Shown in pieces: positions 53,740 through 63,273 of a DNA stretch of 64,000 nt (position 1 is the first letter of the stretch; each line of letters opens with the position of its first letter). The notes beneath the pieces are model-generated. The model searched no databases and had not been told where the DNA came from. It worked only from the letters and a program-made list of their open reading frames with translations. A program made the position numbers and the translations under genes. The DNA comes from Portulaca oleracea (Eukaryota > Streptophyta > Magnoliopsida > Caryophyllales > Portulacaceae): positions 22,629,891-22,693,890 of the forward strand of contig CM055868.1 of the NCBI GenBank assembly GCA_029582165.1, in the 5' to 3' direction.

Positions 53740-55179
53740 ATGGCATTCGAGAGGAAGCTTGCTACTTGGATGAGCACCTTGTCTAACGAAGAGAAGAAAG
53801 AACTCGGGAGATACAAGCTAACGAGTCTGTTGAGTCTTTGGTAAGTGAGGGTAAATCATGACTTCCTTCGTGCGGCGGAGACCTTTTGGGATCCAAAAAT
53901 GCATGTTTTTTCACTTCATGCTAAAGGAGTTGTGCCCGCTTCCGGAGGAGTGGACCTAAATCCTAGGGACGAATCATTTTGCCCGACCGACGTCACCTCC
54001 AACATCAACTGACGTCCACAAACAATACAAAGAGTTGATGTGTCTTCCATCTCGGGTCGTCGAAAGTGCAATATTTGGTGGAAAGGTACATTTTCAAACC
54101 ATAATTGAATATTTCCAGTCTTCCGATACCTTGGAATATTGCCCAATGATACAAGTGCGAGCGTTCGTATTATGTCTCCTTTGTGAGTTTTGCTTCTATC
54201 ATGGTGGCAAAAGAACCGGACCGGCGAACTTGATTCAAATTGTTGAAGACATGTCCTAGGGCTACAACCCAGTCCGACTAGTGCTTGCGGAGACCATGAT
54301 GGGCTTAGACGACCCAGATCTAGAACACGAATTTCGGGGAAGCCCCCTGCTACTTCAGGTTTTACTCTCTTCTTCCTCTTTTTTTGTTTTTTTTGTTTAT
54401 GTCTTTACTGACTGTAAAACCCCCGCGGGTTTACATCTTCTTTTATTATTTTTTTCCGATTAGTTTGGAATAATTGGCATGCAATTCGGACCCTTGCTAA
54501 CTTTACGGGCAGATCTGGTTGATGGAACACTTGGGCCTCATCGAAGAGCCCCGAACGTCTTCGACATTGGCGAACTATTGTCAAAGGAAGAGGAAGTACA
54601 TCGATCTCCACTCGGTAATGGAGTGGATTGCATTCCTAAAGGAAGCTTGCGACATCACATGGTGGATTGGACGGTGGCATATTTCTGAGTATGTGACCCA
54701 TGATTCACGCAAAGCCTATGTGCGCCTTGCTGGTTTGATGCTCATGACTTTTTATTTTCCGGACCGAGTGAGGCGGCAAATGGGCCGCAAACAAGACATC
54801 CCCGAGCTTTTGTGTGAAGCACCCGAGCCATTGAATCTTCGTAGCTCAGTGATAGAGTCATGGCTGAAATATTGGGAAGGAAGACCAACTCTTAGGGTTC
54901 CACGGATGGTTAACTGCGGCCGTTGAATCTCGTCGTGCCGGAGAGGCGAGAAGAAGACAGACATCCATGAAGGCAAGATTGGGTCCTCGCACATCGGTAA
55001 AGGACCTCCTTTGTGAAAAAGTCTCGGTGAAAGACAAAAATGGTCTGAGGGTTGAGATACAAAAACTGAGCAGGTGGGTCTATAAGCGCAAAGACAAAGA
55101 GAGAGACCTCAATGGACCTAGAGATATGGAGATCGACCAGGAGACCACTGGCGAAGTGGAAGAAATGAAGCAAGATTAG
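53740..55179 (+). pseudogene. Antisense gene B: FWDP/ELCP-motif protein
   Basis: Starts MAFERKLATWMSTLSNEEKK; FWDPKMHVF, then after a 1-nt shift in a T run FHFMLKELCPLPEEW-stop. Next: YKELMCLPSRVVESAIFGGK, YCPMIQVRAFVLCLLCEFCF, GKRTGPANLIQIVEDMS-stop-GYNP, LVLAETMMGLDDPD, a probable intron (54359-54460), ERSSTLANYC-like, EWIAFLKEACDITWWIGRW, MTFYFPDRVRRQMGRKQDIP, IESWLKYWEGR, and a charged coiled C-end. The same gene start is at 5590 in remnant 2. A TATA-like TACAAATA lies near 53648. I recognise motifs shared with plant DUF7745-type proteins; function unknown. Confidence 0.68.
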
Positions 55180-55413
55180 AAGATGGACAGAATAAAGGAA
55201 CTGAAACTGCTTTGCCAGAATAATCTTTTATTTAATTATGCCGTTTTAAATTTTCTTATTTACAAGCAGTGTACTTGCATTATCAATTAATAAGAGAAGA
55301 AATATTGGTCACAATTATTATATTCTTGCAAACTTTATTTTTCTTATACACATGAGCATTTATTGAATGTACACCAAGTGTCTGGAAATTGGTTTTCCAG
55401 TTGCTTGGTTATA
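55180..55413. other. Junction between antisense gene B and pol
   Basis: AT-rich spacer between the end of gene B (plus) and the end of pol (minus, stop near 55414). The two genes converge here. Confidence 0.5.
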
Positions 55414-57489
55414 TTAAACATAATATCGCTTGAGCTGATCCAAATTCGGAGGTTGAATTACATCTTCTCCATCCATGGTAGTAAGCCGAGCTGCTGCTCC
55501 TGGCAAAATGTCCTTAATCATATAAGAACCCTTCCAATTAGGTGCAAATTTTCCCCTTGGGTCTTGTATAGGTGCCCTCGTCTCCTTAAACACCAAATCA
55601 CTCACTAGAAGCGGGAAATTTTTTACCTTCTTATTAAAAGCTCGGATGATCCTATATTGGTGCACTTGCACATTATGCAATGACCTTAATCGCCTTTCAT
55701 CCATCAACATTAACTCCTCGAACCTTGCCCTAGCCCATTCTGCTTCTGGTAATTGACTTTCTGCTACTATTCGTAGCGAGGGAATTGCTAACTCGATTGG
55801 CAGGACTCCTTCCATCCCATACACCAAGGAATATGGTGTTGCACATGTAGCAGTTCGTATCGAAGTTCGGTATCGCCACAAGACAAATGCCAACTTATCA
55901 GGCCAATCTTTGTAAGTGACAACCATTTTCTTGATGATTCCAGCCACTGTTTTATTGGCCGATTCTACAGCTCCATTAGCTTGCGGTGGATAAAGTGAAG
56001 ACCGATGATGCTGAATACGATAGTTGGCGAGCAGAGTCTCCACTTTCTTCCGAAAATGGCTTCCATTGTCACTGATGATCTCATGATGCACTCCATATCG
56101 ACATATGATGTTTTGGAGGATGAATTTGGCCACTTGCTTGGATGTGAGTGTGGCGTAAGAGGCTGCCTCTACCCACTTAGTAAAGTAGTCGATGGCGACG
56201 AAGATGTATTCATGCCCTCCTGTTCCGGTTCGGTGTATCTTGCAAATGATTTCGATACCCCATACCGAGAATGACCATGGAGATGTTAAAGTGGTTAAAT
56301 ATGATGGAGGTTGATGTTGTAGGTCGGCATACACTTGGCAATTGTGACACCTTCTAACGAACTCTAAGCAGTCCTCCTCCATAGTGGACCAATAATAACC
56401 AACCCTTTGAATCTTCTTCACTAGCATGAGCCCATTCATGTGAGGCCTACACTCTCCTCCATGTTTAGTGGCCATGACCTCCTTTGCACTCTCAGCATCG
56501 ATGCATAATAAATTAATGCCCGTAGGTGATTTCTTGTAAAGGCGATCTTGAATCAAGCAGTATTGTGCTGCTAAGGATCTGATTCCCGGTAATCCTCGAG
56601 CATCCAACTCAGTTGGATATTCTCCTTTCCGAAGAAAATTGTATATGTCATGAAACCATTCCTCAGTTTTTTCTTCTTGTATCTCCATATTGCAAACGTA
56701 TGCTGGTTCAGACTGTCGCTCTATTACTACTGGTAGTTGGAGCTTGCCTGATGGGATTGATATCATTGAAGACAACTTGGCTAGAGCTTCAGCCAGTTCA
56801 TTGTGATCCCTAGAAAGGTACTGGAAGCTAATTTGATCAAATTTGGCAGCAAGTCCCAATAGCTTTTGCTGATATGCCATAAGGCCTTCATTCTGAACTT
56901 TCCATGTATTTTTAGCCTGATTAATGATGAGGCAAGAATCTCCAAAAACCTTGATAGGGCGTATGCCTAGAGCCAAGGCAGCTTGCAAACCTTTGATGCA
57001 TGCTTCATATTCTGCAGCTTTGTTAGTAGCGTCAAAATCCAGCTTTACAGATACGGGGACGTGTGCCCCTTCTGGAGATATTAACAAGACTCCTACTTCA
57101 TAACCCATTTGGTTAGAAGCTCCGTCAAAATACATTTCCCATGTAATCTCATCAGTGAAAAATACATCTTCATCTGGGAATTTCAAGTTAGTGCTTGGAG
57201 GTCCTTGCCATGGTGAAGCAGCTCGGAAATCTGAAACAACCCTCCCTTTGATGGATTTCTGAGGCAGGTACTGAAGATTGAATATTGAGAGCATGACCAC
57301 CCATCGAGCGATGTGGTTGTTAACAGTAGGTTGCTCCATGATGAATTTGATGGGATTATTCTCAACTATGACATATACTGTATGTGAAAGCATGTAATGC
57401 CTTAACTTCTTGGTGGCCCATACTAATACGAGAACCATTTTCTCTATGTCTACGTATCGACTTTCATAGTCTAGAAACTTCTTACTCAA
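55414..57489 (-). pseudogene. Tat Pol: RNase H, archaeal RNase H, integrase
   Basis: One 691-codon frame. (1) Retroviral-type RNase H end: RYVDIEKMVLVLVWATKKLR. (2) Archaeal-type RNase H: WEMYFDGASNQMGYEVGVLL (Asp), NKAAEYEACIKGL (Glu), IKVFGDSCLIINQ (Asp), DHNELAEALAKL, where the last catalytic Asp appears as Glu. (3) Zinc finger: HMNGLMLVKKIQRVGYYWST and CHNCQVYADLQHQ. (4) Core: WGIEIICKIHRTG (Glu where the first Asp is expected), HEIISDNGSHF (Asp), NGAVESANKTVAGI (Glu). (5) C-end PNWKGSYMIKDILPGAAARL. The frame is open, but the two acidic substitutions suggest a loss of activity. Confidence 0.93.
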
Positions 57490-58080
57490 GTAGTAGATGG
57501 TGCTCTATTAACCTTTGACCTTTTGAGCTAGCATTTCCCCCATCTGGTAAGGTAAAGGAGTAGAGGCTCATCTGGTACTGGCGGCATAAGGACTGGAGGA
57601 TGTTACAAATACTCCTTGATTTTATCAAAGGCCACTTGAAATTGATCGTCCCATTCTATTTTGCTTCCTTTCTTTAGTCTCTTGAACAATGGTTCACAAG
57701 TCATTGTGAGCTTTGAGATGAACCTGCTGATATTGAACTCACCCCAGGAAACCCCTTATCTCTTTTTCTGTCTTGGGCGGTTACAATTCTCGGATAGCCT
57801 TTATCTTTGAGGGGTCAACTTCAATGCCCCGTTGGCTGACCAAATAGCCTAGAAACATCCCAAAGGTGACACCAAAGGTGCACTTTGCTGGATTAAGTCG
57901 CATTTTGTATTTGAGAATTCGTAGGAAGAACTTGCGGAGATTGGGTATGTGCTCTTCCCTTGTTTTAGACTTGACAATCATGTCATCTACATAGACCTCT
58001 ACTTCCTTGTGCATCATGTCATGAAAAAAGGTATTGGCAGTTCTTTGATACGTCGCTCTAGCATTCTTGAGACCGAAAGG
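57490..58080 (-). pseudogene. Tat reverse transcriptase, C-terminal half
   Basis: From the insertion point: PFGLKNARATYQRTANTFFH, EVYVDDMIVKSKTREEH (catalytic YVDD), LNPAKCTFGVTFGMFLGYLV, GIEVDPSKIKAIREL-stop. Later parts are scattered over frames up to 57490. Cut at 58080 by the Athila-like LTR, right after PFGLKNA. Confidence 0.9.
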
Positions 58081-59535
58081 TGATAACTGTATTTTATATA
58101 TATGTGATCTATGATTATTGAGAGTTAATTTGGGTGATTTTAGTTATGAATGTATTATTTTTATACCCGAATTCTCTATTTTATGATTGGTTGGAGTTTG
58201 GTATAGTTTTGTAGGAATTTGGAGAAATTTGGATCAAATCAAGCTCAAAACCAAGTTATAGAAGTCCAAGTTGATCACAAAAGATGAGAGAGATCCAGCC
58301 CAAGACCCAAACTCAGGCCCAGCATATCAAAGAGCTGCGTCAGGAATCAACACAGGTGCCATTAGGAACAAAACGGATTGTTTCAGGGGTCAGAGAGTTC
58401 AGAGTTGGATTCTAGTGAGCAACACGGTCCGTGTCACTTCAACACGACCCGTGTCACTTCAACACGACCCGTGTTGACTTGGGATCACCCGTGTTGGCCC
58501 TGTTTAATGCAAAAATGGCGTTTCGGTTGCTCTTAATGCTATATAATTGATTTATCCGGCTGTTTTTGCTGTCATTCATTCTCATTCATCATCATCCTCA
58601 TAATCATATTCATATTCATCCATCCCTTCATCCACAAATCGATCCAAGCACATCCATAGTTGAAGATTGAGAGTTCATTAAAGTTTGAAGATTAACTTGC
58701 AAGAATCCATTGAAGTGGAGGAGCAAAGTCCCCACCAATCACCAATCAAGCAAGGATTGATTCGACACTCGGTTTACTTCTCTTTCTTATAGTTTTCATG
58801 CATTTTACTATAGACTTTCATATGTTTAGCGAATCGAACATGAGTAGTGAGTAGTTTCTTTTTGTTTGGGGGATAAACCCTTCCTAGTTTCTCTAATGGA
58901 TTGAGTATTGTTGGATTAGACAAGTTTGATTATCTAGTTTGAATGCATTTTATTTATCCTTTGACTATGTTTGTCATTGATTTTGTTTGCGCACCATTAG
59001 CATGGTTATAGACTGTTGAATGAAGTACCGAACGGAGAAATTCGATAATCGAAATCCTTAGGATTAAACTAGTATATGAAGTGAACTAGAGATAGAAGAC
59101 TTTGTAACAAGGGGTCATTGGATAATTTGATATTTAAGTTAGATAAAATTGACACAATAAAGAGTCCAAGAGATCAATTTTACTAAGCAATTCGTTTCAT
59201 TGCCAAAAGCTCGCTACAGAATACATTATGCGATTATCGACCCTAAATTGTACCAAATTAGTGACATACATGTTCAATCCACATGTTTGATTCATAGAGT
59301 TACTTAGGTTTTATCCCGTGAACGCTTTTCTCATATTAATTTCATCTTGTGAATTGTGTGAATATTTGCTTATTTTGAGCCTTTTTAGCAATTAGAAATA
59401 GAATTGGTTGATCCAAAACAAAAACTCGACCGGTTTAGCAATCACATAGGAAGATAGTTTGGTGTGGAGTTAGCAAAGTCCCTGTGGGATCGACCTAGAT
59501 ATTTGCTACACGTACACCCGTGCACTTGCGGCGCA
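58081..59535 (+). repeat. 5' LTR of the Athila-like element
   Basis: Starts TGATAACTGTATTTTATAT, ends near CACTTGCGGCGCA. A TATA-type box (TATATAAT) lies at 58540-58547. It contains a triple repetition of ACACGGTCCGTGTCACTTCA / ACACGACCCGTGT words (58428-58485). The PBS follows. It does not match 63274-64000 beyond the first bases. Confidence 0.75.
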
Positions 59536-59544
59536 TTAAGTTTT

Positions 59545-59563
59545 TGGCGCCGTTACCGGGGAC
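59545..59563 (+). promoter_or_regulatory. Primer-binding site of the Athila-like element
   Basis: TGGCGCCGTTACCGGGGAC, about 10 bases after the LTR end. The form is typical of Athila-group elements (tRNA-Asp type from memory). Confidence 0.8.
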
Positions 59564-59683
59564 TTTGTCCCTAGCCGCCATCGAACGAATATCCTTAGAT
59601 TGAATAGATCATTTTCTTTTTATTTTTCCTGTTTGATCTTCCTTGGATGTTTTTGTTTTTGTCTCATGCAAGGTTTCCAATTG

Positions 59684-60868
59684 GTGTATGCGAAAGGCAC
59701 CACTATTCGAGTTCGATCCGGAGATAGAAAGAACCTTCCGTTCAAGGCGAAAGCGGCAACGAATATAAAAAGCAAGAAGGAGGCAAGAAGAAGCCAAGGA
59801 GAAACCGAAGATGGCCCAACCAAGACATACTTTTGGGCATTGCGTGACTCCCCAGTCCCGAATCAACCCACGACCATCAACGCACCGGGAGTGGACGCAC
59901 ATGACTTCAAGTTGATGAGCTCCCTCATCAACTTGGTGAAGGCTTCACCTTTCCATGGCCTTCCCAATGAAAACCCCAACCGGCATCTTCGCATCTTTCG
60001 GCAAGCTTGTTAGACGTTCAAGGCAAATGGTGCAACGGAGGACGCTATGAAGCTTCGGCTCTTCCCTTTTTCACTAGAAGGGAAGGCATGGGAATGGCTC
60101 GATTCCCTACCGGTGACCACCACCATCACCACCTTTGACCAACTTTCCGCCTATCAAGTTGGCAAGCTTGAGGAACCAAATTTCCACATTCGCACAAGAA
60201 CCGGGAGAAAGCTTCTACGATGCATGGGAGAGGTTCTAGGACCTCTTGAGGCAATGCCCCCATCTTGGATGACAATTTGAGGGCCAACATCTTGGCGGCG
60301 GCGGGAGGAGACAACATGAGCAAGACCGTGGAAGAGCTTCATGAGCTCATTGAGTAAATGTTCGTGAATATACCAATGGTCTAAGCCCCGTTCCGCACGA
60401 ACGAGAGGTAAGTACGAGGTAGATGCTATCACTCTTTTATCCGCTAAATTAGATGCTATTACTGAAAAGATGGATAGAATGAATGTGAATGCTACCCCTC
60501 CCCCTCAATCTCAATGTGCATCATGTCATTCTTTTGAGCATGCAACGTTGCATTGTCCAAGTGGTGTGGAAAGTGGAGAGCCTAATGAACTAGCCAATTA
60601 TGTTGGTAACCCGAATGCATATCACCCCGGTTTGAGAAATCACCCAAATTTTTCTTACCGAAACAATAATCATTTGGGTGCCCAACAAGGACAAGGACAA
60701 AGGCCTTCCCAACAAGCCCAACCCCAACCCCAACCCCAAATCCAAGACCTAAAGACTATAGAGGTCATGTTAAATGTTGTCCCAACAAAGACAATTTGAG
60801 CATCACAGAGGCAAGATGATGTGCTCAAAGCCTTGGCCACTAGAGTAGACATTTTTACCTCCCAAAAC
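59684..60868 (+). pseudogene. Athila-like gag, first part
   Basis: Start MRKAPLFEFDPEIERTFRSR at 59684. After a shift: LKLMSSLINLV-like FKLMSSLINLVKASPFHGLP, NPNRHLRIFRQAC, MKLRLFPFSLEGKAWEWLDS, then pieces such as EPGESFYDAWERF, and a CCHC zinc knuckle CASCHSFEHATLHCP (about 60517-60561) followed by ANYVGNPNAYHPGLRNHPNF and a Gln/Pro-rich run. Several stops and frameshifts. The frame is interrupted by the MITE at 60869 and resumes at 61603. Confidence 0.85.
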
Positions 60869-61602
60869 TAGGACTGTTCATATTTCGGTCCGGACCGGTT
60901 GACCCAAAAATATCGGACCAAAAACCCAGACCAAACCCCAACCAGATGATAACCGGTCCGGTCTTTGGCCCAACTATTTTTTTTTTTCGGGTTTCGTTCC
61001 GAGTCGATCTAAACCCAGAAAACACGGACCCGGACCGAAAACCCAATTATTAAAAAATTTTAATTTTTTTTAAAAAAATTCTACAGTCACTGTTTTGGGT
61101 CATAAGGCGTGAATTGTGATTTTGTGAATGTGATTTTCATAAATCACATCTATCATATATATTATAACTTAAAAGGAATAATTTATTTCCTAATTTAATG
61201 ATCCTATGTATCCTAAATTTATATCAAAATCACGTGAATAGAAAACAATGATTAAGTTATAGTAAACTTCAATATTATATTAATATATCTCTTTCATATT
61301 ATCATTGTTATTTACTAAAATTTACCATCATAAACAATAATACATCATACCAAACAAATATGCTTCTTAATAATGGACATACATTAATTAATTAGTCTAT
61401 TTAAAAATTTTAACAGAAAATTTTTAAAAAGATCTCAATTGGTTCAAACCGATCCGGGTTGGTCTGGTTCAAATGCTAATCGGGTTGGTCTGGGTTGGGA
61501 TCGGTTGTTTCCAGTCTTGTCTTCGGTCCAACTTTTTTGCTATTCAGAGTTCCGGTCCGGTCTCGTCCGGGTTGGTCGGGTTTGACCCAATGAACACCCC
61601 TA
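60869..61602. mobile_element. hAT-like MITE in gag
   Basis: 734 bp with inverted ends TAGGACTGTTCAT and, in reverse, TAGGGGTGTTCATTGGGTC, and GGTCCGG-rich subterminal words on both sides. Flanked by CCCAAAAC (60861-60868) and CCTAAAAC (61603-61610), an 8-bp duplication with one mismatch, as expected for hAT elements. The AT-rich middle has no coding frame. Confidence 0.85.
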
Positions 61603-62100
61603 CCTAAAACCAAATGTTTGAGACTCATTTGGCCAGCCAAGTTAGCACTTCTACCCTTCCTTCGGGATCACTTCCCGGACAGCTCATGCCTAACCCTAAT
61701 GCCCAATGTAATGCCATCATTTTGAGGAGTGGGACTCAATATGAGGGACCTAGCATGCCAAATGCTAAGCATGGTTGAGGTTGAGAAGCCTAGTGAGAAA
61801 GTTGATGGGATTGAGAGAGAGAAAGATCTTGAGAGTGAGCCTTCAAAAGAGAACACCGAAACTCAACTTTCATCTCCCCCTAGAGCTTACAAACCACCGC
61901 TTCCTTTTCCTCAAAGATATGCTAAGGCTAAATTAAACAAAATTCAGCAAGTTCTTTAATATGTTAAAGCAATTGAATGTGAATGTGGCGTTTTTAGATG
62001 CTTTATCTCAAATGCCTTTGTATGCGAAGTTTTTGAAAGAAATCCTCTCTAAAAAGAGGAAAATTGATGAAATTGAGGAAGTTGCATTGACTGAATAGTG
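61603..62100 (+). pseudogene. Athila-like gag, second part
   Basis: Resumes with MFETHLASQVSTSTLPSGSL, PNAQCNAIILRSGTQYEGPS; then a charged linker KPSEKVDGIEREKDLESEPS, PFPQRYAKAKLNKIQQVL and, after a shift, LNVNVAFLDALSQMPLYAKF and KEILSKKRKIDEIEEVAL. The LRSG and KEILSKKRK blocks are typical of the gag-protease junction of Athila elements. Confidence 0.85.
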
Positions 62101-62522
62101 TAGTTCCGTGGTTCTTAACAAGCTTACTCCAAAGCTTAAGGACCCGGGAAGCTTTAATATCCCATGTGGCGTAGGTAGTTTAACCGTTGACCGAGCTTTG
62201 TGTGATGTGGGTTCTAGTGTAAGATTAATGCCCTATTCTTTGTATGAACGGTTGAACCTAGGAGAGTTGAGACCAACTACCATGTCATTGCAAATGGCGG
62301 ATCGTTCTATTAAGTACCCTAAGGGTATTTTGGAGGACTTTCCCCTTAAGGTGGGTGATTGTTATGTGCCAATTAACTTTGTTATTCTTGATATGCCCGA
62401 GAATTCCCGTACCTAAATCATTTTGGGGATACCTTTTCTTGCTACCGTAGGGTGTGTTATAGATGTACAATGTGGAAAGATGAAGTTTAGGATAGGGGAA
62501 CATGAACTTGAGTTTGATTTAT
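62101..62522 (+). pseudogene. Athila-like aspartic protease
   Basis: VLNKLTPKLKDPGSFNIPCG, active site region ALCDVGSSVRLMPYSLYERL (Asp-Val-Gly-Ser), TMSLQMADRSIKYPKGILED, FVILDMPENSRT-stop-IILGIPFLAT. A TAA at 62414-62416 interrupts just before the ILG flap motif. Otherwise complete in length for an Athila protease. Confidence 0.88.
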
Positions 62523-62971
62523 TCCGTGATGTTTTGCCACGTGAAGTTTCCCCTTGCTTTGGTGTTGATGTGCATTGTGAGAAATATGAGCATGTTGATG
62601 GTTCGGTCTGTGAAAAATATGATGATTGTGTGCGTGATGTTGAAAGTGAAAACCTTGAGAAGTCTCATGATTGTTTTATTGAAATTCCTTGTGGTTTATT
62701 ATTTGATAAAGGCCATGAACTTGGCGATGCAAGGTTGGGAATAAAAGAAATTTTGCCCCCACCTAACATCATCAAGAACGTGCCTTATACTAATAACAAG
62801 GGTGCTTTTAATAAGTTTTTCAGGTTTGATGATGGAGATCCCTCCATTTCTAAAGGAGGTGATGAGTTTGACCCAAACTGTGGGGTCAATTTGAAGAGGT
62901 TTGGAGGTACTATGCAAGATGGAGCTCCTAAACCCTTTGGCTATAGAGTTATGGACTATTCACCGGGTTGA
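62523..62971 (+). CDS. Unknown ORF segment in frame after protease
   Basis: The frame from IILGIPFLAT (62417) stays open to a TGA at 62969-62971. After the protease end it encodes an acidic, Cys- and Asp-rich stretch (CFGVDVHCEKYEHVDGSVCE, KYDDCVRDVESENLEKSHD, LPPPNIIKNVPYTNNKGAF) and ends FGYRVMDYSPG. In autonomous Athila elements RT would start here. I do not recognise this segment. It could be a fused degraded pol or env region or a specific domain of a gag-protease element family. Confidence 0.45.
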
Positions 62972-63273
62972 GTGGTAGCTTATCTACCTTCGGACAATAA
63001 ACAAGCGCTTCTTGGGAGGCAACCCAAGCTTTTTCGATTTTATTTTCATTTTTTAGGATTTTCTAGAATTTTTCCTTATTTTTCTAGAATTTTTAGGATT
63101 TTCGTCCTTTTTATTTTCTTTTATTAGGATTTTATAGGATTTTACTTTTATTTTTGTTTCATTTTCTTTGAGGTATTAGTTTTAAGAAAGTAAAAAAAAA
63201 AATTGAAAGAAAAAAAGAGATAGAAAAAAGAGTTTGAATAAAAATTAGAGAAAAAAAAACGAAATAAGAGAGG
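62972..63273 (+). other. 3' untranslated region with purine tract
   Basis: It has the word CGCTTCTTGGGAGGCAACCC (63006-63025), familiar downstream of pol in Athila-type elements, then TTTTAGGATTT repeats (63050-63150) and a purine-rich run (63180-63273) ending AATAAGAGAGG directly before TGATAACTG. Confidence 0.65.

Larger units (their letters stand above)
49299..54435. repeat. Palindrome family in internal region of element 3
   Basis: Eight sites outside the LTR: 49299-49320 (ATAAAACCC..), 49375-49398 (CAGAAAACCC..GGGTTTTCTG), 50101-50117, 50181-50198, 50260-50277, 53430-53447, 53503-53526 (ATCAAAACCC core CCATGGGC), 54413-54435 (TGTAAACCC-like arms TGTAAA..TTTACA). Most have the CCCCGCGGG core. 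They fall in the 5' leader, introns and spacer of antisense genes A and B, not in their coding parts. Confidence 0.88.
47009..58080 (-). mobile_element. Tat-like Ty3/gypsy element 3, 5' part cut off
   Basis: Minus-strand order from right to left: partial RT, RNase H, archaeal-type RNase H, integrase, then two genes on the opposite strand (gene A nearest the LTR, gene B nearest pol), tandem repeats and the 3' LTR. The second RNase H in Pol is characteristic of the Tat lineage, and antisense extra ORFs are reported from that lineage (Retand/Tat groups). The element is interrupted in RT at 58080 by an Athila-like insertion; its gag and 5' LTR would lie beyond the window. Confidence 0.88.
58081..63273 (+). 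mobile_element. Athila-like gag-protease element, no RT or integrase
   Basis: 5' LTR (58081-59535), PBS, gag, protease, then an unknown ORF segment, a conserved 3' untranslated motif and a purine-rich tract leading to another LTR at 63274. No RT, RNase H or integrase sequence is present and the protease frame runs on unbroken into the unknown segment, so the loss is not a simple recent cut. It is inserted in the RT of Tat-like element 3 (left flank AAAGG). A hAT-like MITE lies inside gag. Confidence 0.75.

Noticed and set aside
49723..55179. Antisense genes A and B as host genes
   Set aside because: The same pair in the same relation to a Tat LTR occurs at 5346-8007, and both lie between pol and LTR, so they belong to the retroelement.
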